Of a DNA stretch of 64,000 nt, positions 34,882-43,696 are shown piece after piece. How positions within the stretch are numbered: position 1 is the first letter of the stretch; each line of letters opens with the position of its first letter. Source of the stretch: Streptomyces sp. NBC_00239 (lineage in GTDB: Bacteria; Actinomycetota; Actinomycetes; Streptomycetales; Streptomycetaceae); NCBI RefSeq assembly GCF_036194065.1, contig NZ_CP108095.1:310001-374000 (forward strand). Direction: 5' to 3'. Under the pieces are notes generated by a model. The model had not been told where the DNA came from. It was given only the letters and a program-made list of their open reading frames with translations, and did not search any database. Position numbers and translations under genes: made by a program.

Positions 34882-36422
34882 TGACCTACACGATCGACCG
34901 ACCGCAGCTGGTGCAACAGATCCGCCAGTGCGCCCAGAACCACTCCGGAGTGAGGACGGCCGTCGGCATTCTCGCGGTCGTGCACGGAGCCACCCTCTCC
35001 CAGCGCACCCTCAACAACATGATCGAACGCGTCATGCTCCGGGTGGTCGGGGCGCACGTGACCAGGCTCACCGCCACGCGCAACAAGATGGAACAAGCGC
35101 TCAACAACCTCCTGGACGACCTCGACGCCCTGCACTCCAAGGAGCCGCAGACCTCCCGGCCGAGCCCCGCACAGTCAGTGGACCTGAGCACGCTGATCGG
35201 TGCCCTCGACGAACTCGCCACCTTCCGGGACGAGCTGCTGTTCATGCTCAAGACCGATGAGCACGGCCTGCAGACGCTGATGCGCAACGAAATGGAGGCC
35301 CTCAGCGGGCTGCCCCGCTCCTACGCTCCGATCGGCAAGGGCGGGCCCCCCGCGATCGGCCCGCCGCGCCCGGCCGCGGGCACCAGCGCAGCCGTCGCGT
35401 CGGGCGCGGAACGGCTCTTCAAGGCGATCGAGACCGCACCGCCGGAACCGGTGGTGCCGCAACGCACCGGGACAGGCAAGTATGCGCCCAACGAGCCGCT
35501 CGAGGCGCAAGACTACGGCCGCCAGTCGCACGTGGTGACCGCGGCGGCCCAGAGTTACGTGGCGTTGTTCGAACGAGGGGCTCCAGATCCGGTCCTCTCC
35601 GCCGTGAGGTCGGTGCTGGCCGGGCAGGACAATCTGGCTGCCCGCAACCGCATGGCCATCGCGATCCTCGTGGCGAAAGGGAAGCTCAAGCCCGGGTCGG
35701 TGGTCCCCAAGAGCGGTCCGAACGTCGAAGCAGGCGTCTTCCAGGCCGAGGTGACGGGTTCTTCGTTCGAATGGACGGCCAACCTCAAGAGCGAGGTGCG
35801 CGGTCACCCCACGGTCGGCATCGACGGGATCGTGGACGGTTACGTCTACGACGCCAAGCACACGCACGTCGCGCCGTCCAAGTCCCATCACTTCAAGGGC
35901 CGGGAATCGCCGGGAAACGTGAAGAAGGAGAAACCGGCCGCCGAGGGGAAGTCCGGCGCGGCCGGAAAGGAAGAGGCGCCGGCGAAGAAGGCGCCGGAGA
36001 CCAAAGCACCGGAGACCAAGCCGTCGGAGGCCAAGCCCGCGGAGACCAAGCCTGCGGAAGGGGACCCTGGGAAGACCGCGAAGAAGAAGGAAAAGCCCGT
36101 GCCTGACGAGATCCAGGGCGGTCTGCCGTTCCGGGAGACCCCCTGGCTGCGCGACACCACCGAGGACGTGGCCAGGGAAATGCGCCCGCCGGTGCCGGTC
36201 ACCTCGCGCGAACTGATCGCCGTCTACGAGGAGAGGGTGGGGATCTCGGTGGTCGGCCAGATGGAACGGCAGCTGGCGTTCGCCAGGGAGAACGGGCTGC
36301 GCGGCGTGGTGTGGGTGACCAACTCCAAAGAACTGCAGAAGGCCTTCCAGGACGTCCTGCAGGCCGATGTACAGATCCCCCTGGGCGCGGACCTGACCAT
36401 GGAGATCCGGGTGAAGGAGTAA
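34881..36422 (+). CDS. Candidate nuclease effector with PD-(D/E)XK core (513 aa)
   Basis: The ATG overlaps the upstream TGA. Residues 1-150 are helical (LVQQIRQCAQNHSGVRTAVG, ATRNKMEQALNNLLDDLDAL) and could be a loading or delivery region. From about 285 a restriction-endonuclease-fold toxin core appears: FEWTANLKSEVRG, GIDGIVDGYVYDAKHTH with Asp315 and the D-x-K pair Asp324/Lys326, and then QMERQLAF (460-467) and LRGVVWVTNSKELQKAFQDV, as in Tox-REase proteins. A low-complexity Lys/Glu/Pro/Ala insert (about 340-410, APETK-like repeats) splits the core between the catalytic strand and the final helices. No immunity gene is evident beside it, consistent with a toxin aimed at other kinds of cells. 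DNA cleavage is inferred. Confidence 0.65.
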   Translation: MTYTIDRPQLVQQIRQCAQNHSGVRTAVGILAVVHGATLSQRTLNNMIERVMLRVVGAHVTRLTATRNKMEQALNNLLDDLDALHSKEPQTSRPSPAQSVDLSTLIGALDELATFRDELLFMLKTDEHGLQTLMRNEMEALSGLPRSYAPIGKGGPPAIGPPRPAAGTSAAVASGAERLFKAIETAPPEPVVPQRTGTGKYAPNEPLEAQDYGRQSHVVTAAAQSYVALFERGAPDPVLSAVRSVLAGQDNLAARNRMAIAILVAKGKLKPGSVVPKSGPNVEAGVFQAEVTGSSFEWTANLKSEVRGHPTVGIDGIVDGYVYDAKHTHVAPSKSHHFKGRESPGNVKKEKPAAEGKSGAAGKEEAPAKKAPETKAPETKPSEAKPAETKPAEGDPGKTAKKKEKPVPDEIQGGLPFRETPWLRDTTEDVAREMRPPVPVTSRELIAVYEERVGISVVGQMERQLAFARENGLRGVVWVTNSKELQKAFQDVLQADVQIPLGADLTMEIRVKE

Positions 36423-36429
36423 GAGTGAC

Positions 36430-36924
36430 ATGAGCTCCGCATCGACCCTCGACGAGTTCCAGAGCCTGCCCTCGGCGATCATCACCGACGGGCTGCTGGT
36501 GGTGCCGCTGTTCGCGGTGCAGCGGCTCGCCGTCAGCTCGCGCTACACGCTCCCGCCGATCGGCACGCCCTCGTTCCGGGCGGCCGTGGGCAACGCCAGC
36601 GAGACCGCCAGCCTCACGGCCCTGCTGGTGGGGCCGCAGCGGCACGCCTGGAAGCAGGGGCTGGAGCTGATGGCCGACTTCGCCAAGCGGGGCGGGGCGA
36701 TCGGCCGCTTCACCGGCGGGAAGGTCTCCGGGCTGATCCTGGCCACGCGCATGACCGTCCGGATGAACATGCACGTCACCAGCCTCGGTTTCGCCGCGTC
36801 CTCGCAGCGGCTCGACACCATCGAGGTGAACATCGAACTCCAGCACGTGGCACCCCCGGGCCCGGTCGACCTGCTGACCGACGCGGGGATGCTCGCGGCC
36901 TCGACGGCGACGGAGTTCCTTTGA
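36430..36924 (+). CDS. Baseplate/hub candidate (164 aa)
   Basis: Not firmly recognised. Starts 7 bases after the nuclease gene. The middle and C-terminus (GGKVSGLILATRMTVRMNMH, TSLGFAASSQRLDTIEVNIE, LQHVAPPGPVD) resemble the beta-rich cores of phage hub or Dit-like proteins, in which a strand pair ends in a 'sxsLxF...dtisvnixLxxv' pattern. Its place just upstream of the VgrG-like spike gene is where eCIS clusters carry the hub adaptor (gp53/LysM-type protein); no LysM motif is visible here. Confidence 0.55.
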   Translation: MSSASTLDEFQSLPSAIITDGLLVVPLFAVQRLAVSSRYTLPPIGTPSFRAAVGNASETASLTALLVGPQRHAWKQGLELMADFAKRGGAIGRFTGGKVSGLILATRMTVRMNMHVTSLGFAASSQRLDTIEVNIELQHVAPPGPVDLLTDAGMLAASTATEFL

Positions 36925-37502
36925 CCACCCTCGTACTCCCGGCAGGCTTCGAGCCCCTGCCCTTCAACGCGGCGCTGGGGATGCCCCAGCGGGTGCACGT
37001 CCGGGCGGGACGGCGGGCCCTGACGGTCACTCTGGTCGCGCTGACCGCCGACCTCGTGGGGGCGCTGACCGCCGAGCCCGCGCGGACCGTCGTGGACGGG
37101 CGCGCGGAGTCCGCCCCCCGGCCGGGCCCGCCCCGGGGAACCTCGCCGGAAGTCTGGGCACGGCTGCGGGAAGGAACCCGTGCCGGGCTGACCGCGCCCG
37201 TACCGGACGCTCTGGATTCCGCGGCGGTCCGCCCGTACCTCGTGGTGCTGGAGGCGGGCCGCCTGATCGGGTCGGCGCCGGTGGTGGTCGGGCGGCCGAT
37301 GGCCTTCGGCAGCTCGGCGGAGCACGCCCTCGTGATCGAGATCCTCGTGGCCGAACTCGTCCTCGCCGCCCGGGCACTGGTGGAGCCGGCCGAGGTGGGA
37401 AGCCGCATCCTGGCGGGCTTCCGCGAACGCGGCGGCGGCAGTCCCCCGCCGCCCCGGCCCGGCCGGGCGGACGAAGGGAGCCCCTATGACCTCCTTGTCT
37501 AG
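36921..37502 (+). CDS. Injection-machine operon protein of unknown function (193 aa)
   Basis: Probably starts at TTG 36921, which overlaps the upstream stop, with GGAG 9 bases before. The N-terminus has VLPAGFEPLPFNAALGMPQR, and the C-terminal half holds ALVIEILVAELVLAARALVE, a strongly hydrophobic helix that may pack in a core rather than a membrane, then a Pro/Gly tail. The 3' end overlaps the spike gene by 17 bases, so translation is coupled. Assembly or hub-adaptor role is inferred from position only. Confidence 0.6.
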   Translation: MTTLVLPAGFEPLPFNAALGMPQRVHVRAGRRALTVTLVALTADLVGALTAEPARTVVDGRAESAPRPGPPRGTSPEVWARLREGTRAGLTAPVPDALDSAAVRPYLVVLEAGRLIGSAPVVVGRPMAFGSSAEHALVIEILVAELVLAARALVEPAEVGSRILAGFRERGGGSPPPPRPGRADEGSPYDLLV

Positions 37503-39447
37503 CGTCACCTCCGGTGCCATGTCGGCGGCCGGGGCGGCGAGCGAGCCGGTCATCGGATTCCAGGCCGGGTGGGCCCTGGTCTTCCACAAGGACGACGAGG
37601 GCTTCCCCGACCGCACCTCCGAGCCGCTGCTGCTGACGCACGTCGGCCACCGGCTGGAGGTGAAGGTCGACGCCGACGACACGCTGCGGGGCGCGACGTT
37701 CGAGATCGTCCTCGACGGGCTGCCCGACAAGGAGTACGCGGCCATCGCGGCCGGCAACTACGTGCACGTGGAGATCCGGCTGGGCTGGTGGGACCTCAAA
37801 CGGGGGTTCGTGCGCTCGGCGCTCGCCGCGCTGGGGGCCCCGCCGCCGGGCGGGCTCGACGGCAAGGACGACGGCTTCCACGCGGTGCTGGAGGGCCGGG
37901 TGCTGTCGGTGGAGCGCACCCACGGCGAGTTCACGTACCGCGCCCGCTTCTCCGGCATCGATGCCGCCTACCACCGGATGCAGGTGCAGAAGCCCAAGCT
38001 GGACACCGAACAGGCGGCGCGGACCGTGGTCGGCTACGCCACCGGGCTCTGCACGGAGAACCGGAAGGTGAACGTGCCGGTCCGGGGCGCGGGCGCGGAC
38101 ATCGACCTCGACGGGGAGTTCGACATCGGCGCGGACGGCTCGGTGGTCCAGGCGCTGCGGGAGCTGGCGCGGCTGTCCCACGGCGGGAGCGGCACGCTGG
38201 AGGTGCCGATGTTCCTGCGCGCCGGGGAGCTCCACGTGGGGTACTGGCGCGAGCCCGTGGAAGGCGGCCGGAGCTGGGAGCTGACCCCGGCGACCGGGCT
38301 GGTGGAGAGCCGTCCGGTGGTGGAACCGGACCCGGATGGAGTCCCCGAGGACTCGCCCTTCGCCGCGCCGCCCGTGCGGAGGTTCGACCTGACCCTGCTG
38401 GGGCGGCCCGACATCGGCGTGGGGGACGTGGTGCGGGCGGACCTGCCCAACCCCTCGCCCGCCGCGATGACGGGGACCCTCGCCACTTCCGCGCTCGGGC
38501 CGCTGGGCGACGCCGTGGCGGGGGTGGCGGCCGGTTTCAAGGCGGCCGCACCGCCGGACCTCAAGGAGTACGGGGTGATCGGCGTGCACCACCGGCTGAG
38601 CCCGGCGGAGGGGTTCGTCACCCGGCTCACCGTCGAACTCCGCTTCGAGGACGAGCGGCCGGCGGTGCATCCCCGCTCCGGCAGCGGCGACGAGGTCACC
38701 CGCCTCGCATCGGCCATGGCCGGGCAGCGCCGCCGGGCCGGTGCGGAGCAGCGGTTCCACGAGGTGGGCCTGATCCGCCGGCAGGACGTCGCGCCCACGG
38801 TCCGCGACGGCCACGAGGTGGCGGCACAGACCCTGGTGCTGGACGAGGGGCTGGCCGAGACCCCGGCGCCGAACGTGCCGGCCCGGGCGCAGCCTGCCGA
38901 GACGCCCGCCCGGCTGGCGGACAAGCCGTACCTGACCCCGTACGCGTTCGGCGGGACGGGCCTGGTGGTCCCCCACTACCCCGGGATGCGCGTGATCAGC
39001 TTGCACTACCGGGGGGACCGGCAGAACGCGGTGGTCAGCGGGGCGCTGTGGGAGGCGGGCGCGGCGCCGCGCTCGCACCTGGGCGACTGGTGGCTGAGCC
39101 TGCCCACCAACCTGGCGGGTACCGGGGATTCGGGCGAATCGGCCGGGGACCCGGCGACGGCGCCCCGCCCCAGCGGTGCGGCCAGCCACGACCTGATCGA
39201 CGGGACGGGCGGCCGGGTGATCCAGGTCCGCGGCCTGCGGATCAGCATCGGCGAGGCGCTGATGAAGCCGGTGGGCGAGCGCCCGGACGATGCCGACGCC
39301 AACCGGGTGGTGATCGAAAGCGCCAAGGGGAACGCCCGGATCTGCATCGACGACAAGGGCAACATCGAGATCGGCACGGACGAGGACCTCACCCTGGCCG
39401 CGAACAAGATCACCCTCCGTACGCAGACCACGGTGGAGGTGGTCTGA
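37486..39447 (+). CDS. VgrG-like spike/hub protein
   Basis: 653 residues. The first 350 have the gp27/late-control-D pattern (GFQAGWALVFHKDDEG, EVKVDADDTLRGATFEIVLD, RVLSVERTHGEFTYRARFSG, RMQVQKPKLDTEQAARTV). A gp5-type OB fold follows (YPGMRVISLHYRGDRQNAVV, WWLSLPTNLAGTG), and the C-terminus carries short repetitive strands (RVIQVRGLRISIGEALM, NIEIGTDEDLTLAANKITLR) that begin a beta-helix needle. It forms the trimeric hub and spike at the tube tip. GAAGGGAG lies before the ATG. It overlaps both neighbours. Confidence 0.85.
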   Translation: MTSLSSVTSGAMSAAGAASEPVIGFQAGWALVFHKDDEGFPDRTSEPLLLTHVGHRLEVKVDADDTLRGATFEIVLDGLPDKEYAAIAAGNYVHVEIRLGWWDLKRGFVRSALAALGAPPPGGLDGKDDGFHAVLEGRVLSVERTHGEFTYRARFSGIDAAYHRMQVQKPKLDTEQAARTVVGYATGLCTENRKVNVPVRGAGADIDLDGEFDIGADGSVVQALRELARLSHGGSGTLEVPMFLRAGELHVGYWREPVEGGRSWELTPATGLVESRPVVEPDPDGVPEDSPFAAPPVRRFDLTLLGRPDIGVGDVVRADLPNPSPAAMTGTLATSALGPLGDAVAGVAAGFKAAAPPDLKEYGVIGVHHRLSPAEGFVTRLTVELRFEDERPAVHPRSGSGDEVTRLASAMAGQRRRAGAEQRFHEVGLIRRQDVAPTVRDGHEVAAQTLVLDEGLAETPAPNVPARAQPAETPARLADKPYLTPYAFGGTGLVVPHYPGMRVISLHYRGDRQNAVVSGALWEAGAAPRSHLGDWWLSLPTNLAGTGDSGESAGDPATAPRPSGAASHDLIDGTGGRVIQVRGLRISIGEALMKPVGERPDDADANRVVIESAKGNARICIDDKGNIEIGTDEDLTLAANKITLRTQTTVEVV

Positions 39448-39917
39448 TGGCCTCCGGTGTCTCCTCCTCCCGCGAGGGCGCCGCTCTGGAGCGGCGCGTG
39501 CTCGGCCACGGGATCGCCCTCGCCCCGGTCGGGGCCGGCAGCATCGGCCACGACCTGGTGTTCACCAGCAGCGCGGGCGGTCGGGACCTCGCCGTGGTCG
39601 AGGGCGCCGAGAACCTGGCGCAGTGCCTGGGCATCGCCCTGCTCACCGCCCCCGGCACCGATCCCTTCCACGTGGACTTCGGCTTCGACGGGCTCCGGGT
39701 GCTCACCCGGGGGCTGACCCCGCCGATGACGCTGGAGCTGCTGCGGCTGTCCGTGCTGCGCACCCTCGCCGCGGACGCCCGGGTGGCCGAGGTCGTCGAA
39801 CTCACCCTTGCCGAGGAGAAGGAGGGCAGTCGCCGCTGGCAGGTGAACGCCGTCCTGCGCACGGTCCTCGGCAGCGCACTGCACACCGTGATCGGGGAGG
39901 TCACCGCCGATGCCTGA
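39447..39917 (+). CDS. gp25-like baseplate wedge protein
   Basis: 156 residues. GPW/gp25 pattern: GRDLAVVEGAENLAQCLGIA-LLTAPGTDPF, then VLTRGLTPPMTLELLRLSVL, RTLAADARVAEVVELTLAEE, ending in a strand with VNAVLRTVLG. It begins by ATG overlap with the spike stop and overlaps the next gene by 8 bases. In contractile machines this subunit locks the baseplate ring to the first sheath layer. Confidence 0.82.
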   Translation: MASGVSSSREGAALERRVLGHGIALAPVGAGSIGHDLVFTSSAGGRDLAVVEGAENLAQCLGIALLTAPGTDPFHVDFGFDGLRVLTRGLTPPMTLELLRLSVLRTLAADARVAEVVELTLAEEKEGSRRWQVNAVLRTVLGSALHTVIGEVTADA

Positions 39918-41295
39918 GGACGTACAGGTCACCGATCTGCAGGAGCTGGTGCGGATCAGCGGCTCCGGGAAACCCTTCGGGATCACTCCCGAAGGGTTCG
40001 TGCCCAAACCACTGGCCCGGCTGCTGGAGGAGAAGAAGGCCGCCGCCCAGGTGCTGTTCGGCTCCGACGTGGACCTGACGGCGGGCAGCGCCCTGCGCAA
40101 GATCCTGGAGATCATCGCCCTGGAGGAGGCCCGCTCCTGGGTCCACCTCGCCCTCGCCTACGAGGACACCCGCGTCAGCACGGCCACGGGCGACGCGCTG
40201 ACCCGGCTGGGCGCCGAACTGGGGCTGCCCCGGCCGCACCACCGGGCCGGCGGGCAGGTCGCCTTCGACCTCGTGGGCACCCTGCCGCCCGAGGTGCCGG
40301 CGCTGGTGCTGCCCCGCGGGACCCGGCTGCTGACCGCGAACCGACACGACTACTTCACCGACGAGCCGGCCACGCTCACCAACACCGGCCGGGTGGCCAC
40401 GGTGGCCGTCCGCGCCTTCGAACCCGGTCCCGGCCACGATGCGGCGGCGAAGGAAGTGGGCGGTTTCAATCCGCTGGACCCGCGTACGGACCTCGTGCGG
40501 AAGCTGTCGGCGGGCGGCCCACCGCTGGTGACCGTCACGCACACCACCGCCACCGACGGCGGGGGCACGTACTGGAGCGACTCCCGCTACCGCGAACTGC
40601 TGCTCGCCTACCCGCGCAACCTGTGGACCCCGGAGGCGGTCCGGATCGTGGTGTCCCTGGTCCCGGGGGTCCGCCAGGCCCTGGTGCACGACCTGTACGG
40701 CGGACTGGACATCGACAAACCGATCTTCGGCAGTTTCACCTTCCTGGAACGGCTGTTCTCGCAGGAGCGCAGCCTCGGCAACCCGCACTTCTTCACCGTG
40801 CTCGTCGCACCGGAAGAAGGCGCGCTCTGGGACGGCCCGGGGCAGCTGGCCGAACGGGTGGCGGCCGCGATCGACCAGGTCCGGCCCGTCGGCGTCGCGC
40901 CCAACATCGACCGGGCCGGCGAGGTGTCCGTGGGATTCACCTGCAAGATCTCGGTGGAAGGGCTGCCGATCCCCGCCGGCCGCCCCGACGCCGTCGCCTC
41001 CCCCGAGGCGGCCGCCCTCAAGGGCCGGATCCTGGACCGGGTACGGCGGCGGGTCCAGGCCCTGGGCATGGGCGAGCCGGTGCGCTACAGCGAGATCCTC
41101 TGGTCGGCCATGGAGGAATCGGGTGTCGTCGACGCCCGCGGGCTGCGGCTGCGCCGCTTCCCGCCCCAGCTGCCCTTCGATCCGGCCGGCCCCCCGCCGA
41201 AGTTCCAGGAGCTGGCGGCCGAGGAGGACGTGACCGTCAGCCCCAAGGAGGTCGCCCAACTCGTCGACGCACTGGTGGAGATCGTGATCACATGA
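39910..41295 (+). CDS. Baseplate J-like protein
   Basis: 461 residues. Typical P2 gpJ/T4 gp6 features: DLTAGSALRKILEIIALEEA, ATGDALTRLGAELGLPRPHH, a beta sandwich with LVLPRGTRLLTANRHDYFTD, the central LWTPEAVRIVVSLVPGVRQA ending in VHDLYGG, and C-terminal strands with VSVGFTCKISVEGLP. It forms the baseplate wedge ring that senses target contact and triggers sheath contraction. GGGGAGGTCACC precedes the ATG; its stop overlaps the next ATG. Confidence 0.85.
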   Translation: MPEDVQVTDLQELVRISGSGKPFGITPEGFVPKPLARLLEEKKAAAQVLFGSDVDLTAGSALRKILEIIALEEARSWVHLALAYEDTRVSTATGDALTRLGAELGLPRPHHRAGGQVAFDLVGTLPPEVPALVLPRGTRLLTANRHDYFTDEPATLTNTGRVATVAVRAFEPGPGHDAAAKEVGGFNPLDPRTDLVRKLSAGGPPLVTVTHTTATDGGGTYWSDSRYRELLLAYPRNLWTPEAVRIVVSLVPGVRQALVHDLYGGLDIDKPIFGSFTFLERLFSQERSLGNPHFFTVLVAPEEGALWDGPGQLAERVAAAIDQVRPVGVAPNIDRAGEVSVGFTCKISVEGLPIPAGRPDAVASPEAAALKGRILDRVRRRVQALGMGEPVRYSEILWSAMEESGVVDARGLRLRRFPPQLPFDPAGPPPKFQELAAEEDVTVSPKEVAQLVDALVEIVIT

Positions 41296-43604
41296 GCTTG
41301 CGACCCGACGAACGGCTGCTCGTCGCCTCCGGGCTGGAGAGCGGGCTCGCCGCCCTTCCGCCGGTGTACGCCGCGGGTGCCGGGCAGCGTACGCTCCCGC
41401 TGACCGGGGGCGTGCTGACCACCGCCGCCGGGGTGCTCCCTGCCCCCGGGGCACCGCCCCTGCACGAACCGGTGCTCCTGCTGCGGCTGCGGCGGCCGCT
41501 GGCCGACGAGGCCGTGGTGGTCCGGTGCCGGCCGGAGGGGGCCGCGGAAGAACTGCCGGTGGTGGTCTTCGCCCCCTTCTCCGGAGCCGGCACCCTGCTG
41601 CCCGCCTTCCTCCCGCCGTCGGGCGGTCCGTTCAAGGTGGCGGTGAAGGTGCACCGCGTGCCGGCCCCGGCCTGCCACGCGGAGGTGCCCGCCGAGGCCG
41701 TCCGCGGCTCCGAGCTGTCCGCGCAGGAGGCGGGCGAGCTCGTCGAGGGAGTGCTGCTCGAAGGGCTGCTGGCCCGGCTCGCGTTTCTGGCCACCCTGGA
41801 GAAGCAGCGCATCATCCGGCAGGCCAGGGAGATCGGCGCCTGCCGGCACGCCGGACTTGCCTTCTCCGGGGCCCTCGACTCCCTCGGCCGGGACCTCGCC
41901 GTCCCGCGGCTCCCCGGCGAGGAGGACGCGCCCTACCGCAGCCGACTGGCGATCTTCACCTCGTGGCGGCTGCCCACCCGGCCCACGGTGGTGGAGGCCC
42001 TCAACGGGCCGGGTCCGGACGGTGCGCCCAATACCGGACTGCCCTCCCGGGTCGGGGTCACCGCGCGCTTCCGGGTGGTGGAGGAACAGAACCCCCTCGC
42101 CCTGGCGACCCGGCTGGTCCACGTGGGTGCGCAGGGCGCGGCCCGCCGGTCCCGGTTCCACCAGATGCTGCGCAGCCTGCACCTGCTCGACCTGAACGCC
42201 CCGGTGCCCGAGGAGCTGCCGCCCGGGCGGCGGCGCCGGCTGGACGAGGCCCGGAAGGTGCTGGCGGACCCGGCCCAGGTCGTCCGTCCGGCCGGGCCGC
42301 CGGCCGTCCGCCATCTGGCGCCTGGGCTCGCGGAGGCGCTGGCCCGCCTGGTGCGGCTCGTACGGGCGCTGGGCGACACCAAGCCGGTGACGCTGCGCCG
42401 GGCCTACGTGGAGGAGCCCGACCCCCTGCACGAACTGGGGCTGGGTGCCACGCTCGACGCGTTCGGGGAGCAGCGGCTGGCGGCGATGGCCTCGAAGGTC
42501 GGGGCCCTGGCCCAGCAGGGCACCGAACTGGGGGCGCTGGCCCGCAGCCTGGTTCCGCGGCCGTTCGCCCAGGATCCGGTCGGGCGCTGGCTCGCGGCGC
42601 CCTGCGGTCTGCAGACCGTCCACGCGTTCGGCGAGGGGGCCGTGTTCGTGTCACCCCTGCCGATGTCGGGGCTGACCGTGACCGGGCCGCCGGAGCTGGC
42701 CGCGCGCGGGTCCGCCGTGTTCGAGGCCCGCCACAGCGGGGACACGCGTACGGGCGGACTCCACGTCCTGGCTGCGGAGGCGGTGCGGCGGGCCGCGGAG
42801 CTGTTCCCGCAGCGGCAGCTGGGCCAGGTGCCGACCCCGCTGACCGGCGCCGCACTGGAGACGGTGGTACGGGCGGTGGCCGCGGCGGAAGGCACGGTCC
42901 CGCCGCCCGAGGCGGCCCCGCTGGTGGCCGGCGGGCTGCTGGCCGGGCGCGGCTCGGCCTTCGCGCGCGAGCTGCTGGACCTCGTCGTACCGGACCAGGT
43001 GGTCGCGTATCCGTTCACGAAGGCCCAGCTGACCGGTCTGGGCACCGGGGAGGCGCTGCGCGCCCAAGTGGAGCGGCGGGCGCAGGCCCTCCTGGACGGC
43101 GGTTTCTACAGTGTGCAGGGGGTGTGGGACGGGCCGGGGAACCGGATGCTGCTTCTGGCGGCGGTCGCTCTGATGCCGGGCAGGCCGCCGAAGCAGGGGG
43201 AGGCGCCGCCGGCGGAGTTCCGCTGGTACGCCACCGGCCTGCCGGCGTCCGAGGAGCCGCTGACACTGACGGCGGCCACGGGCGGCCGGGCCGGGGTGGC
43301 CGCGGGCGCGGACGGAGGGCTGGCACTGCTGGTGTGCCTGGCACGTGCGCGCCGGGGGCTGGCGGAGCCGTACGGGGTGAAGGTGGACCTGCCGGAGGGG
43401 GTGCGGCTCGACCGGAACCAGTACGGCTACGTGATGAACCTGCTGGAGACCCTGTGCCCGCTGGGCATCGAGATCGACACGGTGGAGCTGCGCCGCAGCC
43501 ACCTCGATTTCGGAACGGAGACCGGCGGTACGGCCGGGGCCCTGGGCGCATCCCGTACGTACCACCGCTACCGGAGGCCGCGGAAGGTGGGGGACGACGG
43601 TTGA
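41292..43604 (+). CDS. Large baseplate/tail protein (Pvc12-like position, 770 aa)
   Basis: ATG overlaps the J-like stop. Residues about 145-260 contain a tail-protein-I-like core (LEKQRIIRQAREIGACRHAG, LPGEEDAPYRSRLAIFTSWR, LPTRPTVVEALNG). Long helical segments follow (RRRRLDEARKVLADPAQVVR, EALARLVRLVRALGD), and the end has YGYVMNLLETLCPLGIEIDT. In eCIS clusters a large protein in this place (gp7-like) completes the wedge together with gp6 and gp25. I assign it by position and weak pattern; no catalytic motif is visible. Confidence 0.65.
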   Translation: MSLRPDERLLVASGLESGLAALPPVYAAGAGQRTLPLTGGVLTTAAGVLPAPGAPPLHEPVLLLRLRRPLADEAVVVRCRPEGAAEELPVVVFAPFSGAGTLLPAFLPPSGGPFKVAVKVHRVPAPACHAEVPAEAVRGSELSAQEAGELVEGVLLEGLLARLAFLATLEKQRIIRQAREIGACRHAGLAFSGALDSLGRDLAVPRLPGEEDAPYRSRLAIFTSWRLPTRPTVVEALNGPGPDGAPNTGLPSRVGVTARFRVVEEQNPLALATRLVHVGAQGAARRSRFHQMLRSLHLLDLNAPVPEELPPGRRRRLDEARKVLADPAQVVRPAGPPAVRHLAPGLAEALARLVRLVRALGDTKPVTLRRAYVEEPDPLHELGLGATLDAFGEQRLAAMASKVGALAQQGTELGALARSLVPRPFAQDPVGRWLAAPCGLQTVHAFGEGAVFVSPLPMSGLTVTGPPELAARGSAVFEARHSGDTRTGGLHVLAAEAVRRAAELFPQRQLGQVPTPLTGAALETVVRAVAAAEGTVPPPEAAPLVAGGLLAGRGSAFARELLDLVVPDQVVAYPFTKAQLTGLGTGEALRAQVERRAQALLDGGFYSVQGVWDGPGNRMLLLAAVALMPGRPPKQGEAPPAEFRWYATGLPASEEPLTLTAATGGRAGVAAGADGGLALLVCLARARRGLAEPYGVKVDLPEGVRLDRNQYGYVMNLLETLCPLGIEIDTVELRRSHLDFGTETGGTAGALGASRTYHRYRRPRKVGDDG

Positions 43605-43696
43605 CGGGGCACCCGGGGGACGGGGGCTGACGCAGGTGGAGCAAGGCCGGGGTGTTCCGGTGGCAGGCCGTGGGGGGCCGGAGCACCCTGGGTGCC

